Source: Allacma fusca
Taxonomy: Eukaryota > Arthropoda > Collembola > Symphypleona > Sminthuridae
Reading direction: 5' to 3'
Length of the DNA: 64,000 nt
Assembly: GCA_947179485.1 (NCBI GenBank)
Contig: OX359246.1
Span: 18,104,001-18,168,000 of the forward strand
Shown piece by piece: positions 48,371-60,282 of the stretch (within the stretch, counting starts at the first letter, position 1; each line of letters starts with the position of its first letter). The position numbers were made by a program, and so were the translations under genes. Below the pieces are notes generated by a model. That model was not told the DNA's origin and did not search any database. It saw nothing but the letters and a program-made list of their open reading frames with translations.

Positions 48371-48888
48371 TGGAAGAGTAGGTTATGGTTATACCATGAA
48401 ATCCTAACTCCTGGATTATTTACTTATGTAATTGTCAAGAAATTGTAAATAATTGGAAATCGTGCTGATGGAAGGAATGATTATGAATAAACGATTGATT
48501 GTGGTTTTCTATTAATCCGAAGACTAATTGCTTTTATTTAATAATTGAAATCAAAAGGAAAAGGAAATGAAGATTAACAACTAAAAATAGGTGTTACTGG
48601 ATTGACTCTCAGTTATTCACTGAAGAGTCTGGAAGAATCTTAAACTTAACAAGTGGCTACTTGAGCCTATTTTTACAATCTTAAGTCTAGACGTTACATC
48701 ATAACGGATGTAACGGGACGTTGACACTCGTCGGCTTTAGCCGATGGGAAGTGCTTACTTTGCACCTTTACAATAAGTGTTGAAGTTACTTTGAACTGAC
48801 TTAACCTATGGTTGTGTATTTCACAACTTAATTAATTATTCATGTGAGGCTTAACTAATTTATGTAATTTCTATATACATACCTAACA
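48371..48888 (-). repeat. 5' LTR
   Basis: 518 bp, TG...CA on the plus strand as well as in element sense. Differs from the other LTR at two sites (ACTGGATTGAC/ACTGGAATGAC and GATGGGAAG/GATGGAAAG). Confidence 0.85.
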
Positions 48889-49054
48889 ATACTACGTGCA
48901 TTGTGGCGTAACGAAATTAAAGTTGGAAATTCTAATATTTTAAAGAATGTTCGCTAAGGACTGCCGTCATTAAATTTTAAATCATAAAATTTATATCCGA
49001 TTTCTGGAGCAGGAATGCATGTCCGTAACACCAAACTGCTCGCAACACCACTTC

Positions 49055-49591
49055 CGTTTGAGCAAGACTTAAAATGAACCGACCAATTGATCTGGTAGAT
49101 TATAGTAATTACTGTATCATTATTAGTATATTTTGTTAATATTGATATTACATTCATATTGCTGTAAGTAGAGATGTTTCAAGAAAACATGAGTCGGTTG
49201 TTCAATAACTAATATTAAATTTTGTAAATTTAAATTTTTTAAATAATATTAAGCTGTGACAAAGGTGTGCCTACTGCCATTTTATTCGTGAAGTAGAAGA
49301 AACCATTGCCACGATACAAATTCTTTAGCAGCTAAATTACATGTCCATGCACGCAGAAACAAAACGAAAGTTCCATTGTGACGAGGGTGGCTATAAAGCA
49401 ATTAATATTGACCATATAGTATTCCTAATTTCAAGTATGAGGGAGAATAATATGTTTGAATGTTAAATAACATACAATCAAGATCAAACGGTAAAGAGTC
49501 GGATTGGAACTTCAGACTTCTGACGATCCGTCATTTTGAGGTTGGCCACAATCTTTCCTATTTGATAAGTCTGCTCTCCATCCTTAGCCTA
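49055..49591. repeat. left piece of broken tandem unit D
   Basis: Resembles the left part of units A-C (GAGCAAGACTTAAAATGAAC, GACTTCTGACGATCCGTC). It is interrupted by the element at 49,592 and resumes at 51,737. Confidence 0.6.
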
Positions 49592-51736
49592 CAGTGAATT
49601 TCCTATATAGTGGTTTCCAAGGGAGTGACAAATTCCTGCCACTATATAGGGATGCCACTGTATGTGACTAATGGTTAACTATGTACTATTAATGTTTATA
49701 GACAATAACTGTAGCTTAATACATTTACAGAATACTCAAAATTATGAGGTATCAGCCTGAGTTTAAGATGTTCAGTAACTTTAGTTTTCCTCATACTATT
49801 AATATTGTTAGTCGTAACAAATATTTCGACTGCAAGGTCACCATTCCAGAAACCAAATTCCTGGAATTATGTTAATGGGTATTACCTCCACTGAGTACTC
49901 TGCGGTTTTATCACTACGAGGTTTTGCTTTTTCATTTATTTTATTATTTTGAAAAGGTTTTTTTAAAAAATCAACACGAATTGAAACTTATTAGAAGTGA
50001 GCCCAGACAAAAATGGCAATGATTTGTGTTATAACTTCGTTTTAACTTAAGTCACGGATCATATGACGCAAATCCAGCTAATCATACCAGGGCTTCAGTA
50101 AACCAGAATATTGATCAAACTGTATTAACATTTAAAATTAAAATTGAACCAACCGAGATAAGCATTATTAATCGCCCGCACGTTTTATAACATCATGTTA
50201 TACTTTTGTAGCCATCAGTGCTCGGCACGGGTACGAAAAATCGGTACCCGTACCCGTATCCGTACCCGAAGTGCGGGTATTTCAATAACTGGTATCTATA
50301 CCCGTACCCATACCCGAGTATCCGGGTACAAATTTTTCGTACCCGTACCCGCAATGTTATCTCAATCCATGTACCTGTACCCGTATTGTACCCGTACCCG
50401 AAAATACTCGAAAATAGTACCCATACTCGGGTTTCTCAGTGTCATACCCGTACTCGTACCCGGGTACTTTATCCAGATTTGTTGTAATGTAATACATAGT
50501 ACGTTATATGTAATAATGTATGACACCTGAGTGGGTAATTTTGACTAGCTAGAGAGGTATTTGACATTATATATTTTATTATAGAGTAGAGCGTTTTTGA
50601 TTAGAAGTAAAATTATCCCCATTTGATTGTTTATGGGCTGATGGGCGAAGTATTTTATAGCACCCAGTCCATATGTACATACATTTTTGGCTTGGGACTT
50701 GGCGACTCGATTTTTCACTTCTTGATTTATTTGGCCTTTTACATTAATTTTCTCATCTCAGTAGCTCTGTGTACATGTAACTCATTAATATCTTATTACA
50801 AATATCCGCCTTTTCCTAATCAACTACCAATTACAAAAAATATCTTGCCATCCAACTCATCGGAACTCTAGTTTTTAAATTGTATTCATTGTGGCTAATG
50901 AAGTATCATGTGCATACGTGTCAATCAGACTATTTATGCAATTAATGACAAAATACTACATTATGAAGACGTTTTGTATAAAATTTCGTTGAAACCTATT
51001 CTCTACTTCTATTTTGATATTATTCCTCGTCTGTTTATTAATTATTCTTCCTAAAACCTGTTTCCATAAATATATATTATAGATATAAATATATATTTTA
51101 GCAACACAGTCTGAAATACAGTTACTGCATGTTGCAAGGTTAAAAGGGTATTAACAATAAGCTATATGTATTCAGAATTACTAAAAATACCGACAGAATT
51201 TTCCAACGGAAGTTCCATTATTTTCATAAAATTCATCAAAATGTCTCAAATCTCAACATATCCAAATACTCGGGTACAATGGTCGCGGGTACGGGTAAAT
51301 GACACCATTATACCCGTACCCGGTGGGTATATACCCATTTTGAAATCCTTGTACCCGTACCCATACCCGTATCCGTACCCGAAATTTTGAGCCGACCAAA
51401 GTGTACCCGGGTAGTACCCGGAATTGTTCGGGTACACAAAATCCGTACCCGGGTAGTACCCATACCCGTACCCATACCCGTTTACCCGAGTATTACCGAT
51501 ACCCGTGCCGAGCACTGGTAGCCATTATCTAGCTAATTTTATGCCAACTGCCATTATAATTTCGCATTGTCTGAGCCACCGTAACACATAATAGTGCCAT
51601 TATAGAGGGAATACCATTATAGAGGGTGCCACTATACTGTATACCTTTAACATTGCAAACCTCTAGGGAGGGTTTTTTGATGCCATTAAAGAGGGAATGC
51701 CATCTAAGAGGAAACCACTATATGGGAAATTCACTG
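49592..51736. mobile_element. Tc1/pogo-type TIR element, non-autonomous
   Basis: 27-bp inverted termini starting CAGTGAATTTCCTATATAGT, one mismatch, flanked by TA. The interior has further GCCACTATA-type repeats and a nested hAT-type element at 50,216. The uninterrupted site in unit B reads CCTATACAAAATTC. Confidence 0.7.
50216..51517. mobile_element. hAT-type non-autonomous element, TACCCGTACCCG motif
   Basis: Termini CAGTGCTCGGCACGGGTA and complement, with the 8-bp duplication GTAGCCAT at 50,208-50,215 and 51,518-51,525. Subterminal zones are almost pure TACCCG/CGGGTA. Short plus-strand frames inside are translations of the repeat, not genes. Confidence 0.8.
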
Positions 51737-51851
51737 TATACAGAATACAAAATACCCCACACTTTTATAATCATACGAATTATTGTAGAGTAAAAAAATT
51801 AGAAAACATCTACAAAGATTCCTAAAAAATTTTCTTTGTAGTAAAAATAAA

Positions 51852-54200
51852 CTCACGTATGCAAATTTCTGCCTAAGATGGAGGTTCCACTTGGTTTGAT
51901 CCATCAGTCAGTTAAATGCGTTATCAAACATGAAATCAGCCTCGTTAAGAAATACAGCAGCGAACTGATTTTCATTTCCTTTGGCTTTTATCCCGCATGG
52001 AAATTGGCAGCACAATTGTGCTCAATGTAGATACAAACGAAAACTGTGTGCAGAATTGTGAACGGACATCATTCAGAAATTTTGAGGTGCACAACTGTTA
52101 ACAATTTCTAAACAAATTACTGAGCACATTCAATTGAGCACAACTCAATTGCTCAGATGTATTTTCCCAAAACAAGACCATCGCTCAATATTCAAGCTAA
52201 TCTTACAATTTAGTTAAAAATGAGTTTTAGTCAACCATACGCTTTAAACATGAATATTAAGCAAATTAAATTTCTGCCTTATAATGTTTTAATGGTAAGT
52301 GTAACCATTGCATAACCATGCTCATTTCTTCAGACCTTGACAAATAGTAGTTCCAAACAAAAATAAAAATCATACATTCAAAACCCGTGCATAAATCTAA
52401 TGCACGCTATTGCTCCAAACAGTACTGGCAGAAATTATCAATCGTAGATCAACAAAATTGATGTCGTCGGTTGAGAAGCAAACAGGTCTAAATTCATTTT
52501 TGATTGAAAGCAATGTTTGCAATCTTTATGTAATTCCTCTAATCTTAAAATTCCCTGCTTCTATGTAATTTTGTTCGAAATTAGAAGTAGACCATTTTAC
52601 TTCTATTCGGAATTACAACTAGACAAGTTTGACTCTTCACCGACTGCATGTGAAGTGTGAGCTGCGTCAGCGCTTATGCGGCGTGCAGCTACATGTCCTG
52701 CAAGGAAAGCAATGGTATGTACATAAAACCGTTAAATCTTATTTAAGCGGGAGTTGAAGAGTTCAGGAATTAACGGACTCATGGACACGGGATTCTGACG
52801 AGCATCAGAAGTTTAATTAGAGTGCCGCTACAATTAGACTTCATGGTAAGTAAAATAATTAATTGTATTTCACTACAAATATTATAATTATACTGGAATA
52901 GTTTTATTTACGAGCTCCTGAGGTATTACAAATGTGTCTATATATACAAATAATATTTATAGTCGTTTTATATATTATGTAATTGTGATTTAATTTTTGT
53001 AGCAGAAATTATAGAACGAGCTGAACATAATTTTTAATTTAAAATTAGCTATGTATTTCAAAGATTCGACATTGGCATTGCGCTGTTAGTAAAATTGTTG
53101 TAGGAATTAACACTGAGTTTGTTGGGTATGTAATTCTAATTCTTTAATTGTTTTACAGTAGTTATAACTAAACACCATTTGAATTGGTTCTAGTTAGCCT
53201 GTGCAGTGTCTGCTTGTAATCATAAAATACTAATGTATGGTAAAATAAAGGATTATACCATAATTAAATAATTAGTCTAATACGTGTTTATTTTTATACT
53301 GTAGTCACCAGTGATCTTGGAACTGGAAACAGAATTTCGTCCCGGCTACAACCCTTTTTGATAGCGCTATACATTTTGAGGATATTCGTGGACTTACAGT
53401 GGACTAGTCCCATTTTCGGATTTATTAATTACTGCGCTTGAAGTATTCCATTTCGTCCAAAATATTTGTTTTAAAAATACATATTAAAATTATTACATTT
53501 ATTACATTTAAGTACTTTCTGTCGTTGATTGTAAGGATTTCAGTATACTGTGTATGTCGTAGTCTAGCTCATACTGTTGTCTTTACTGTGTTTTGGCTAT
53601 GTGGAAATATATTTACATGAGAATTAGATGTATAGTAGTAGATATCATTATATTTAAAATGCAAGTTTTTTCTAGTATGCTGTTTGTGAATTTCTAGCAT
53701 TTAAAAAAGAATTTGTGCTTTGTTCGTAACATTTTTGTATTTTGGGATAATGTTCTGCAGAAATTGTCTGCAGGTAGTATTTTGTAATTTATACGAAATG
53801 TATTTTATGTGGTTTTGCAAATAAACAATCAGGATTTACTGTTACTGTAATAAATATTTACTTAATGATTACGTCTCTTGGAAATATTTTAATTCTATTT
53901 TGGTTAGTTTCATTTATTAATCCCATATTTAATAGAAATAGTTTCGAGTAATGATGGTGGTACTGCTTGCAATTATGTGCGTCACGTTTTGTGAACAGCC
54001 TTTTGTGCTCAAACGTTGAGCACAAACTTCCGTGCACAATAAATTGTTCAGTATATTTTGTGCACAAAAGTGGTCCTGTTTTGCGCAGGGAATTTTGTTC
54101 ACAGTTGTGCACAACGATTTCCATGCGGGATATCCACAACAAATCCTAGATCAGTTCCTTTAATCTCATAAACGAATGCTGCTTCAATACCTCTGAAGCA
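51852..54200 (-). pseudogene. copy D: remnant of the last exon of the unknown coiled-coil gene
   Basis: Pieces at 51,852-51,990 and 54,131-54,200 match the final exon of genes A-C. There is an in-frame TGA, the terminal TAA is lost, and a 2.1-kb element is inserted in the middle. Homology stops at about 54,250, so the rest of the gene is absent. Confidence 0.65.
51991..54130. mobile_element. 2.1-kb TIR element with GTGCACAA subterminal repeats
   Basis: Inverted termini TCCCGCATGGAAAT, TA on both sides (or a 2-bp AT duplication if the tip is one base shorter). Subterminal zones repeat TTGTGCACAA/GAGCACAA. The interior holds exon-like splice signals but no long frame. Superfamily unassigned. 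Confidence 0.6.
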
Positions 54201-55543
54201 AAGTTCAAAATAGAAAATGTTACAGATGCCAAAGTAATTATGATTTGGTCCCTCATTAAAGCAAATTCACAAGTATCGTATATCCACAAGACATCTGACC
54301 CGTGTACTTGTACAAGGGAATTATTTATGATTAATTCCTGGGGGATATTTCAATAACAATTGCATATGTCAATGTTGGACACGGTTGATAATAAAGGGCT
54401 TTTTCGAAAGCTTTTTTGCTTGATAGCCTTTTCGAAAGCAGTTGAGTTGAAACAACAATCAAAAGTGTAACTACTTGTGTTAAGTGGCCCATATTAGCTT
54501 ATGCTCTGATGAATGGAAGCGTGTCGTTTATCTCGTGTTAAACAGTACTCCAGGTTTGGGATTTCATCTTCGTCAACCTTAAAAAAGCATTTGAATTTTG
54601 AAACAAAAATTAAGCTTTTAACATGGTCCACACGCTTAACATATTCCAAGGTATCAAATCTGGAAAATTGTTCGTACAGTAAATTTCAAGTAGAAAGGTT
54701 ACACAGGCATGACAAAATTCCTGACAACATAAGGAGATTTCAGGTTACGAGGTCAGTAGCACAGAGCTACGACTAGACAGAGATGCATAGGGAATCTGGA
54801 CTAAAATACAATACTGGATCCCAGTATGGTTACATTTGTCGTAAGCTCGGTGAAATACTGGTATGTACACTTTTTTTAAAAATTCCGGAAGATTTAATTT
54901 ATATGCCTCGATGTAATTGCCGGTTTGAGCAAGACTTAAAATAAACAGGTCAATTGTTCCGGCGGATTATAATTATAATTATTACATTTTTATTGCTGTA
55001 GGTATATATATAGGTTTCAAGGAAACATAAGTCGGTTATGCAATAATAAAATTATCCTATTTTGTAAATCGATATTTTTTAACGAATATTAGGTTTCGAA
55101 AAAGGTACTGATACAGTATTCGTGAAGTAGAGGAAAACATTGTCAAGATATAAATACTTCAAAAATAAAAGCAGCTAAATTAACTGTGTCATGCACACAA
55201 ATCCGAATTGGAGGTGCCATTAAGGAGAGATTATAAAGGAATAATTATTATATAACAAATAGTAAGCGTATTTTTAAGTATGATGGAGAAAAATATTTTT
55301 GAATTATAAATACAATCAATATCAAATGGTATAGAGTTGGATTTGAACTTCAGACTTCTGACGATCCGTCATTTTGAGGTTGGCTCTAATATTTCGTATT
55401 TGATACATTTGCTCTCCATCCTTAGCCTATACAAAATTCAAAATCCCTTCATACTCTTGAAATCATACAAATTATTAAAAGCAAAAAATAACAAACTATA
55501 TGCCTACAAAAATTTCTAAAATAATCGGTCTTTGTCGTAAAAA

Positions 55544-57540
55544 TTATCTCACGTATGCAAATCTCTGCCTAAGAAGTAGGCTCCACTTGGTTTGATCCAT
55601 CAATTCGTCCAAAGCGTTATCAAACATGAAATCAGCCACGTTAAGAAATACAGCAGCGAACTGATTGTCATGTCCTTGGGCTTTTATAGCCACCAAAAAT
55701 ACTAGATCAGTTCCTTCAATCTCATGAGCGAATGCCGCTTCAACACCTCTGAAAGTAAACGTTCAAACAGGAAAATGTTACAGACATGCCAGATTTATTA
55801 TGATTTGTTCTTTATACGAGTTTCGTAGTTAATAGTAATTTACTTTTTCCCAGCTGCAATAAACACCTCCGAACCCAACGGTGGGACTTCGGCCAAAATT
55901 CTGGTACACTCACATGATCTGCATCCTCGGAGTTTTAATGAAACGTTCAGACCATTAACTGCAATGATAATTATTAAAACATTCAACGGATTGTGATTTC
56001 CTCCAAAGAATTACTAATTTTAATAACAAATAGACCATTTGACGCCAATTATCTGGAACACTTACGAACTTCCAAAAGACACTTGACCCCATCTGAAGAC
56101 CCGACCAGGTTGGAGACTCGTTGTAAATAACTCAAGGTAACAGGAAAGCTTGAGGATTTAGCTCTGACAGGGCTATATTTGGGTACTATTTTAGATGGAA
56201 CATTTGACTCGAAAAAATCAATGTTCACAACTGAATGGGAGTCTGGGGTCATATGACCTCTTACAAAAAATGATCCTTGACTTGCGAATATCTCAACAGG
56301 CGATGTGCTCCACTCATTGTATGGCTATAACCAATTTAACAAAATACTATGATTACACTTTGCATTTTTGAAAGTACACGATAATACAACACTTGTTTTT
56401 ATGTACTTATACTCACGAACACCCAATAATCTGGCGAGTTCGAATCCTTGCTCAACGCAGAATACAGAGACACGTCCACGGGAAGGTTTGTTGGAGAAAA
56501 TCCAATGCCCAATCGGCAATGCTCATTGCAATTCCAGCAAACTACGGTCAAGCGTAATGCCGTAGTTCCAATTTCGAAGGTGCACAAGAATCTGCAGGAA
56601 CCCTTTAAAGGTCTAACAGGCAATGGAAGAATTCAACACATACAAAATGATGGAAAAGGTTCGAAAAAAGGATTTTAAGCGTATGCTGGCATATTCCAAA
56701 TTATTTTATAACCTGTTTCCTTTAAAACATATAGCTTCGATTTTGCCACCATCGATCATTGGCGGTAATCTTAGTTTCTGACCCCAATCTGGGTCGACAT
56801 AGTACAAGGGATTAAACAGCGTGGATTTTGAATGGTTGGCTGAAAATAATTATTTATATTACTTCTCAATCCTTCCATATCTCCATAATTATAATTGAAT
56901 TAATTTCCATTCCATATTTGAAAAACACACGACACTAACCCAACGTTATTGCGCAGGTCGGGGGCTCCAAGAGCTGCAAATTTGAGATGATCTTCGGAGT
57001 TGTATCTTCAAAAGCAATTATTGACCTCTCAACCTTGGGAATGTCCTGTAGTTTTAATTCCTCAAAACGAGCTTTTACCCAATTTCTTTCTTCATCAACG
57101 GTCATACTTCTAATTTTCTTGGGTTCGTATTCCCCTGGCGGTTCTTTTGTAATTGAGCAAATGGAGGTTTCACGCCCCGATGAGCTCAATAAAAACTTAC
57201 TTTCAGTGTTGGAATGATGGAAGGGAACGGTTTCTTTGGTTTTGTTCACATCCAATTGTATTTGTTCCACAACTTTCCTCAAAGCTTCATTTTCATGCTT
57301 CAGTTCTTTCAACGTTGCTGATAGTTCCACCAATTGGGATTTGAGGTCAGCTAGCAATTCGTCCCTGCAAATTAAAAGCCATTATATTTTTCAGCCAAAT
57401 TGCAGAAATATACAAAAATATACGTAGGCAGGAAATAAAATTGACAACTAAAGTTCTCTCTATTCTGAAGCAACTCTATAAATAAAATTCATAGAAATAT
57501 GAGTCGTAATTTATATTTTGAGTGTAATTTTAACTTACAT
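55544..57540 (-). CDS. unknown coiled-coil protein, tandem copy C (about 435 residues)
   Basis: Coding pieces: AT at 57,539-57,540, then 56,940-57,364, 56,713-56,839, 56,417-56,591, 56,066-56,324, 55,844-55,958 and 55,544-55,748 (TAA); 436 codons with stop, all phases consistent. Same plan as copy A: N-terminal coiled coil (MDELLADLKSQLVELSATLK), the KKIRSMTVDEERNWVKARFE block, beta-rich middle exons and the C-terminal FAYVR. The fourth piece is 15 nt shorter than in A and the fifth 6 nt longer, both in multiples of three. With A and C open and changes in-frame, the protein is likely functional. Family not recognised. Confidence 0.65.
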
Positions 57541-58878
57541 TTTTGAATCTAGCTTTAGCTTTAGCACTTCGAACAATCCAATTCACAATGTACTAAATGA
57601 TTACTGAAATTCTCTTTACGAATAAATAGAGTCTGGAAGTAAACTTTCAGAGTTGTTCAGTGGTGGAAACATTTGATTTACATTCATCTTCATAGACCGT
57701 TAAATATCCGGAATTAGCAGCAACAGTTTACAGGTCTTATTTACCTTGAAGATACGTACAGTGTGACCCTAATCATTTCACTATTGTCAGCATAAGGGCG
57801 TGATTCAAAATATTTTTTTCCTTGGGTTTGTAGCAAATTTAGTTCCATGTTTTACAAAATCTGCTTTAGTGACATGGATAAATAAAAAATAAATTAAAGA
57901 AAAATGAATAATTTGTCTTTTGATCATCGAAGATCCGACCGTTATAAAAATAGTAATATAATTAATAACAAAACAAAATGACTAACAATAAATTTTGCTA
58001 CAAGACAAGGGCTTTAAAATATTTCTATCACAGATACAGATACGTCGTCCATCATTAAAAGACAACATCAAATTTGCTTCTCTTCCGACTGTTCTTCAAT
58101 GGCGCTCCTTAAACAAATATTCTTTGAACTTGTTCCCTGGCTTTTCCTGTACGTTCGTAGTTCACAACACAGTGGACTATGTAATGGCTCCACCGAGAGA
58201 CTTTTAAATTTCCAACAAATTTGAATTAAAATATTTTCCCAAACATATTTTATGTGAGAATAAAAAAAAATGAAGAAGCTATATTTGCTATATTAATTAT
58301 AATGTGCAATACATTACTTTTTTGAACTCTGTGACCTCATATCCTGACCTAGGTCATAGATGTAGATTTTATTAACAAAAACGGGAACTAAATTTACTGC
58401 TAGAAGTAGATTTTCATAGTTACTCCCTTATTCGGACTAGAGAGATGGGGGGAAATGGGGTTTTATAAAATCATGATTTCTTAATTTTTCAGCTCTCATT
58501 CAGAATTTGTTTGTGAAAGTGTTTTACCGTGCGTTTGTGGGAAATCTTAAGCACTTCTCAAGGAACTATTGCACATATCTCTATTATGTGAATTCTGGAC
58601 ATGGCAAGAGGGGATATGGACCAAGGTTAGAGAAATTCAGGGGCTAGTGTGGCGGAGGAGAAATGATTATGACCTCCTTGTACAAGTATTCGTACAGTAG
58701 AGTTAGTTTTAAAAAATAATCTGATAATAATGTTCAATACATTGGGTATGCGTGTTCGTCTTATCGCCAACAGTTATCAGCTCATGAATAATTAGTTCCA
58801 GCTCAAGTAGGAAATTGTATGAGTTAAAAATTATTGTACATTGTACGGTGAACAGAAGGTTAACCTCAGATAAGGAAC
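57541..58878. other. 5' flank and non-coding part of unit C
   Basis: Homologous to the flanks of genes A and B; no gene supported. Confidence 0.4.
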
Positions 58879-58886
58879 ATGGAAGG

Positions 58887-60139
58887 CAGAGCTGCGCTCA
58901 AGTCAAGTAAATCCCAAACTTGACCCTGAACTTGACTTGACCCTGATAGTCAAGTAGGTTTTTCAGACGGTCTTGAACTTGACGGTTCATGGTCAGACAA
59001 TTACTTGAAAATTCAGGGTCAAGTATTCAAGTACTTTCCGCGTAACTTGAACCTGGTCAAGTATAGCAGGGACAACTCTTGACTTGACCATGACTTGACC
59101 ATGACTTGACCATGACTTGACCATGACCCGAACTTGAACTTGACTTGAACTGTCAAGTTTTTAAAAAAATAGAAATAGAAAAATAGTATTCACACTTAAA
59201 ATACACCAAGTACACCATTTATGGTTAAAACTTAGCAAATAACAATATTATTCACAATTGTCAAGCTTCTCCAAGTAAAGTTTGAGTTGCGGCTTCAGTT
59301 GGATATTTTAATGTCTTGTGTTTTAGTTTTAGCCAACCTTCAATCACGAGAAACTACGAATAGTCTCTGCTAATTGTAAGGTAAACAGTCTTTTAGAAGT
59401 AAGTAAATCATTTCCCATTGAATTTTCCTGTTAATAATAATTACTTACGCTAACATTCAAGTTTGGGTTGTGCTTCACTGAAAATATCTACAGTTCAGCG
59501 TCCACCCTGTTAATGAAACAAACTGGCTTATGTGGTAGTGTTTAACGTTTTACAGATGTTAAATTGTTTAGAATGAAAAGAGTACTTGGATTTAAGTAAC
59601 TTGATTGATTAACAACGCGTTTATTTTATACAACAATCGAACATTGAACACTGTTGCTTTCATAGGTGCTACTCCAAAGTTTTTATATTCGTTTTCATTC
59701 GTTCACTATTACAGCTGTGGCTTTCCAATATCTAGAGATATTGAATCGTAACCCAAAAATATGTAGTTTAGAAGAACATGTATGGATACGGAGTCTCGGA
59801 GTAACGATAACATTATGAAAGAAAACCTATTGAAATATATAGTGCCACAACTTCGATATGCGTAACGTTTCGTTACTTGAATAAGTACTTGAAATACTCA
59901 TGGTTCATGGTCAAGGATTTATACATTTTTACTTGACCATGAACATGACTTGACTCTCAAGTAGAATTTTTTGTCTTGACCATGATAACTACTTGATTTC
60001 AAATCTCAGGGTCAAGTAGAATAAATAACTTGACCATGCCTTGAATGTTCAAGTATCCATTATATTTTACTTGACCATGACCCGAACTTGACCATGACTT
60101 GAAATACTCATGGTCTACTTGAACTTGAGCGCAGCTCTG
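58887..60139. mobile_element. hAT-type non-autonomous element, TTGACCATGAC motif
   Basis: Termini CAGAGCTGCGCTCAAG and complement, with the 8-bp duplication ATGGAAGG at 58,879-58,886 and 60,140-60,147. Subterminal zones repeat CTTGACCATGA and AACTTGACTTGA; four CATGACTTGAC units lie in a row near 59,090. No transposase. Confidence 0.8.
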
Positions 60140-60282
60140 ATGGAAGGTAGGCAGATTTCTTCCCCGAAGGTTGAAGGAAGGCTTCATAAAATTCGAAAAT
60201 TGTAGATGAAGGAAGCGCGGGTTATAAATAGCCTTTGGATGTATTGAAGGCTTTATGCAGATGATATCTCACGCATAAAATA

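Larger units (their letters stand above)
41128..48888 (-). mobile_element. Gypsy/errantivirus-like LTR retrotransposon
   Basis: Two 518-bp LTRs in direct orientation, TG...CA, differ at two positions by eye and are flanked by the 4-bp duplication ATAC. Genes read on the minus strand: a Gag-like frame, pol with RNase H and integrase, then three further ORFs. The order and the RNase H and integrase types fit Ty3/Gypsy. The reverse transcriptase region is broken by stops and frame changes and a 200-N gap covers the gag-pol junction, so this copy cannot be judged functional. LTR similarity implies recent insertion. Confidence 0.85.

Noticed and set aside
50216..50500. Possible telomere-like repeat TACCCG
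   Set aside because: It is bounded by inverted tips and an 8-bp target duplication, so it is an element, not a chromosome end.
50195..51515. Tyr/Thr/Arg/Pro-rich frames on both strands
   Set aside because: They are translations of the TACCCG repeat of the hAT-type element.
59080..59125. Regular tandem CATGACTTGAC units, CRISPR-like at first sight
   Set aside because: Units abut without spacers and belong to the subterminal repeats of a transposon in a eukaryotic genome.
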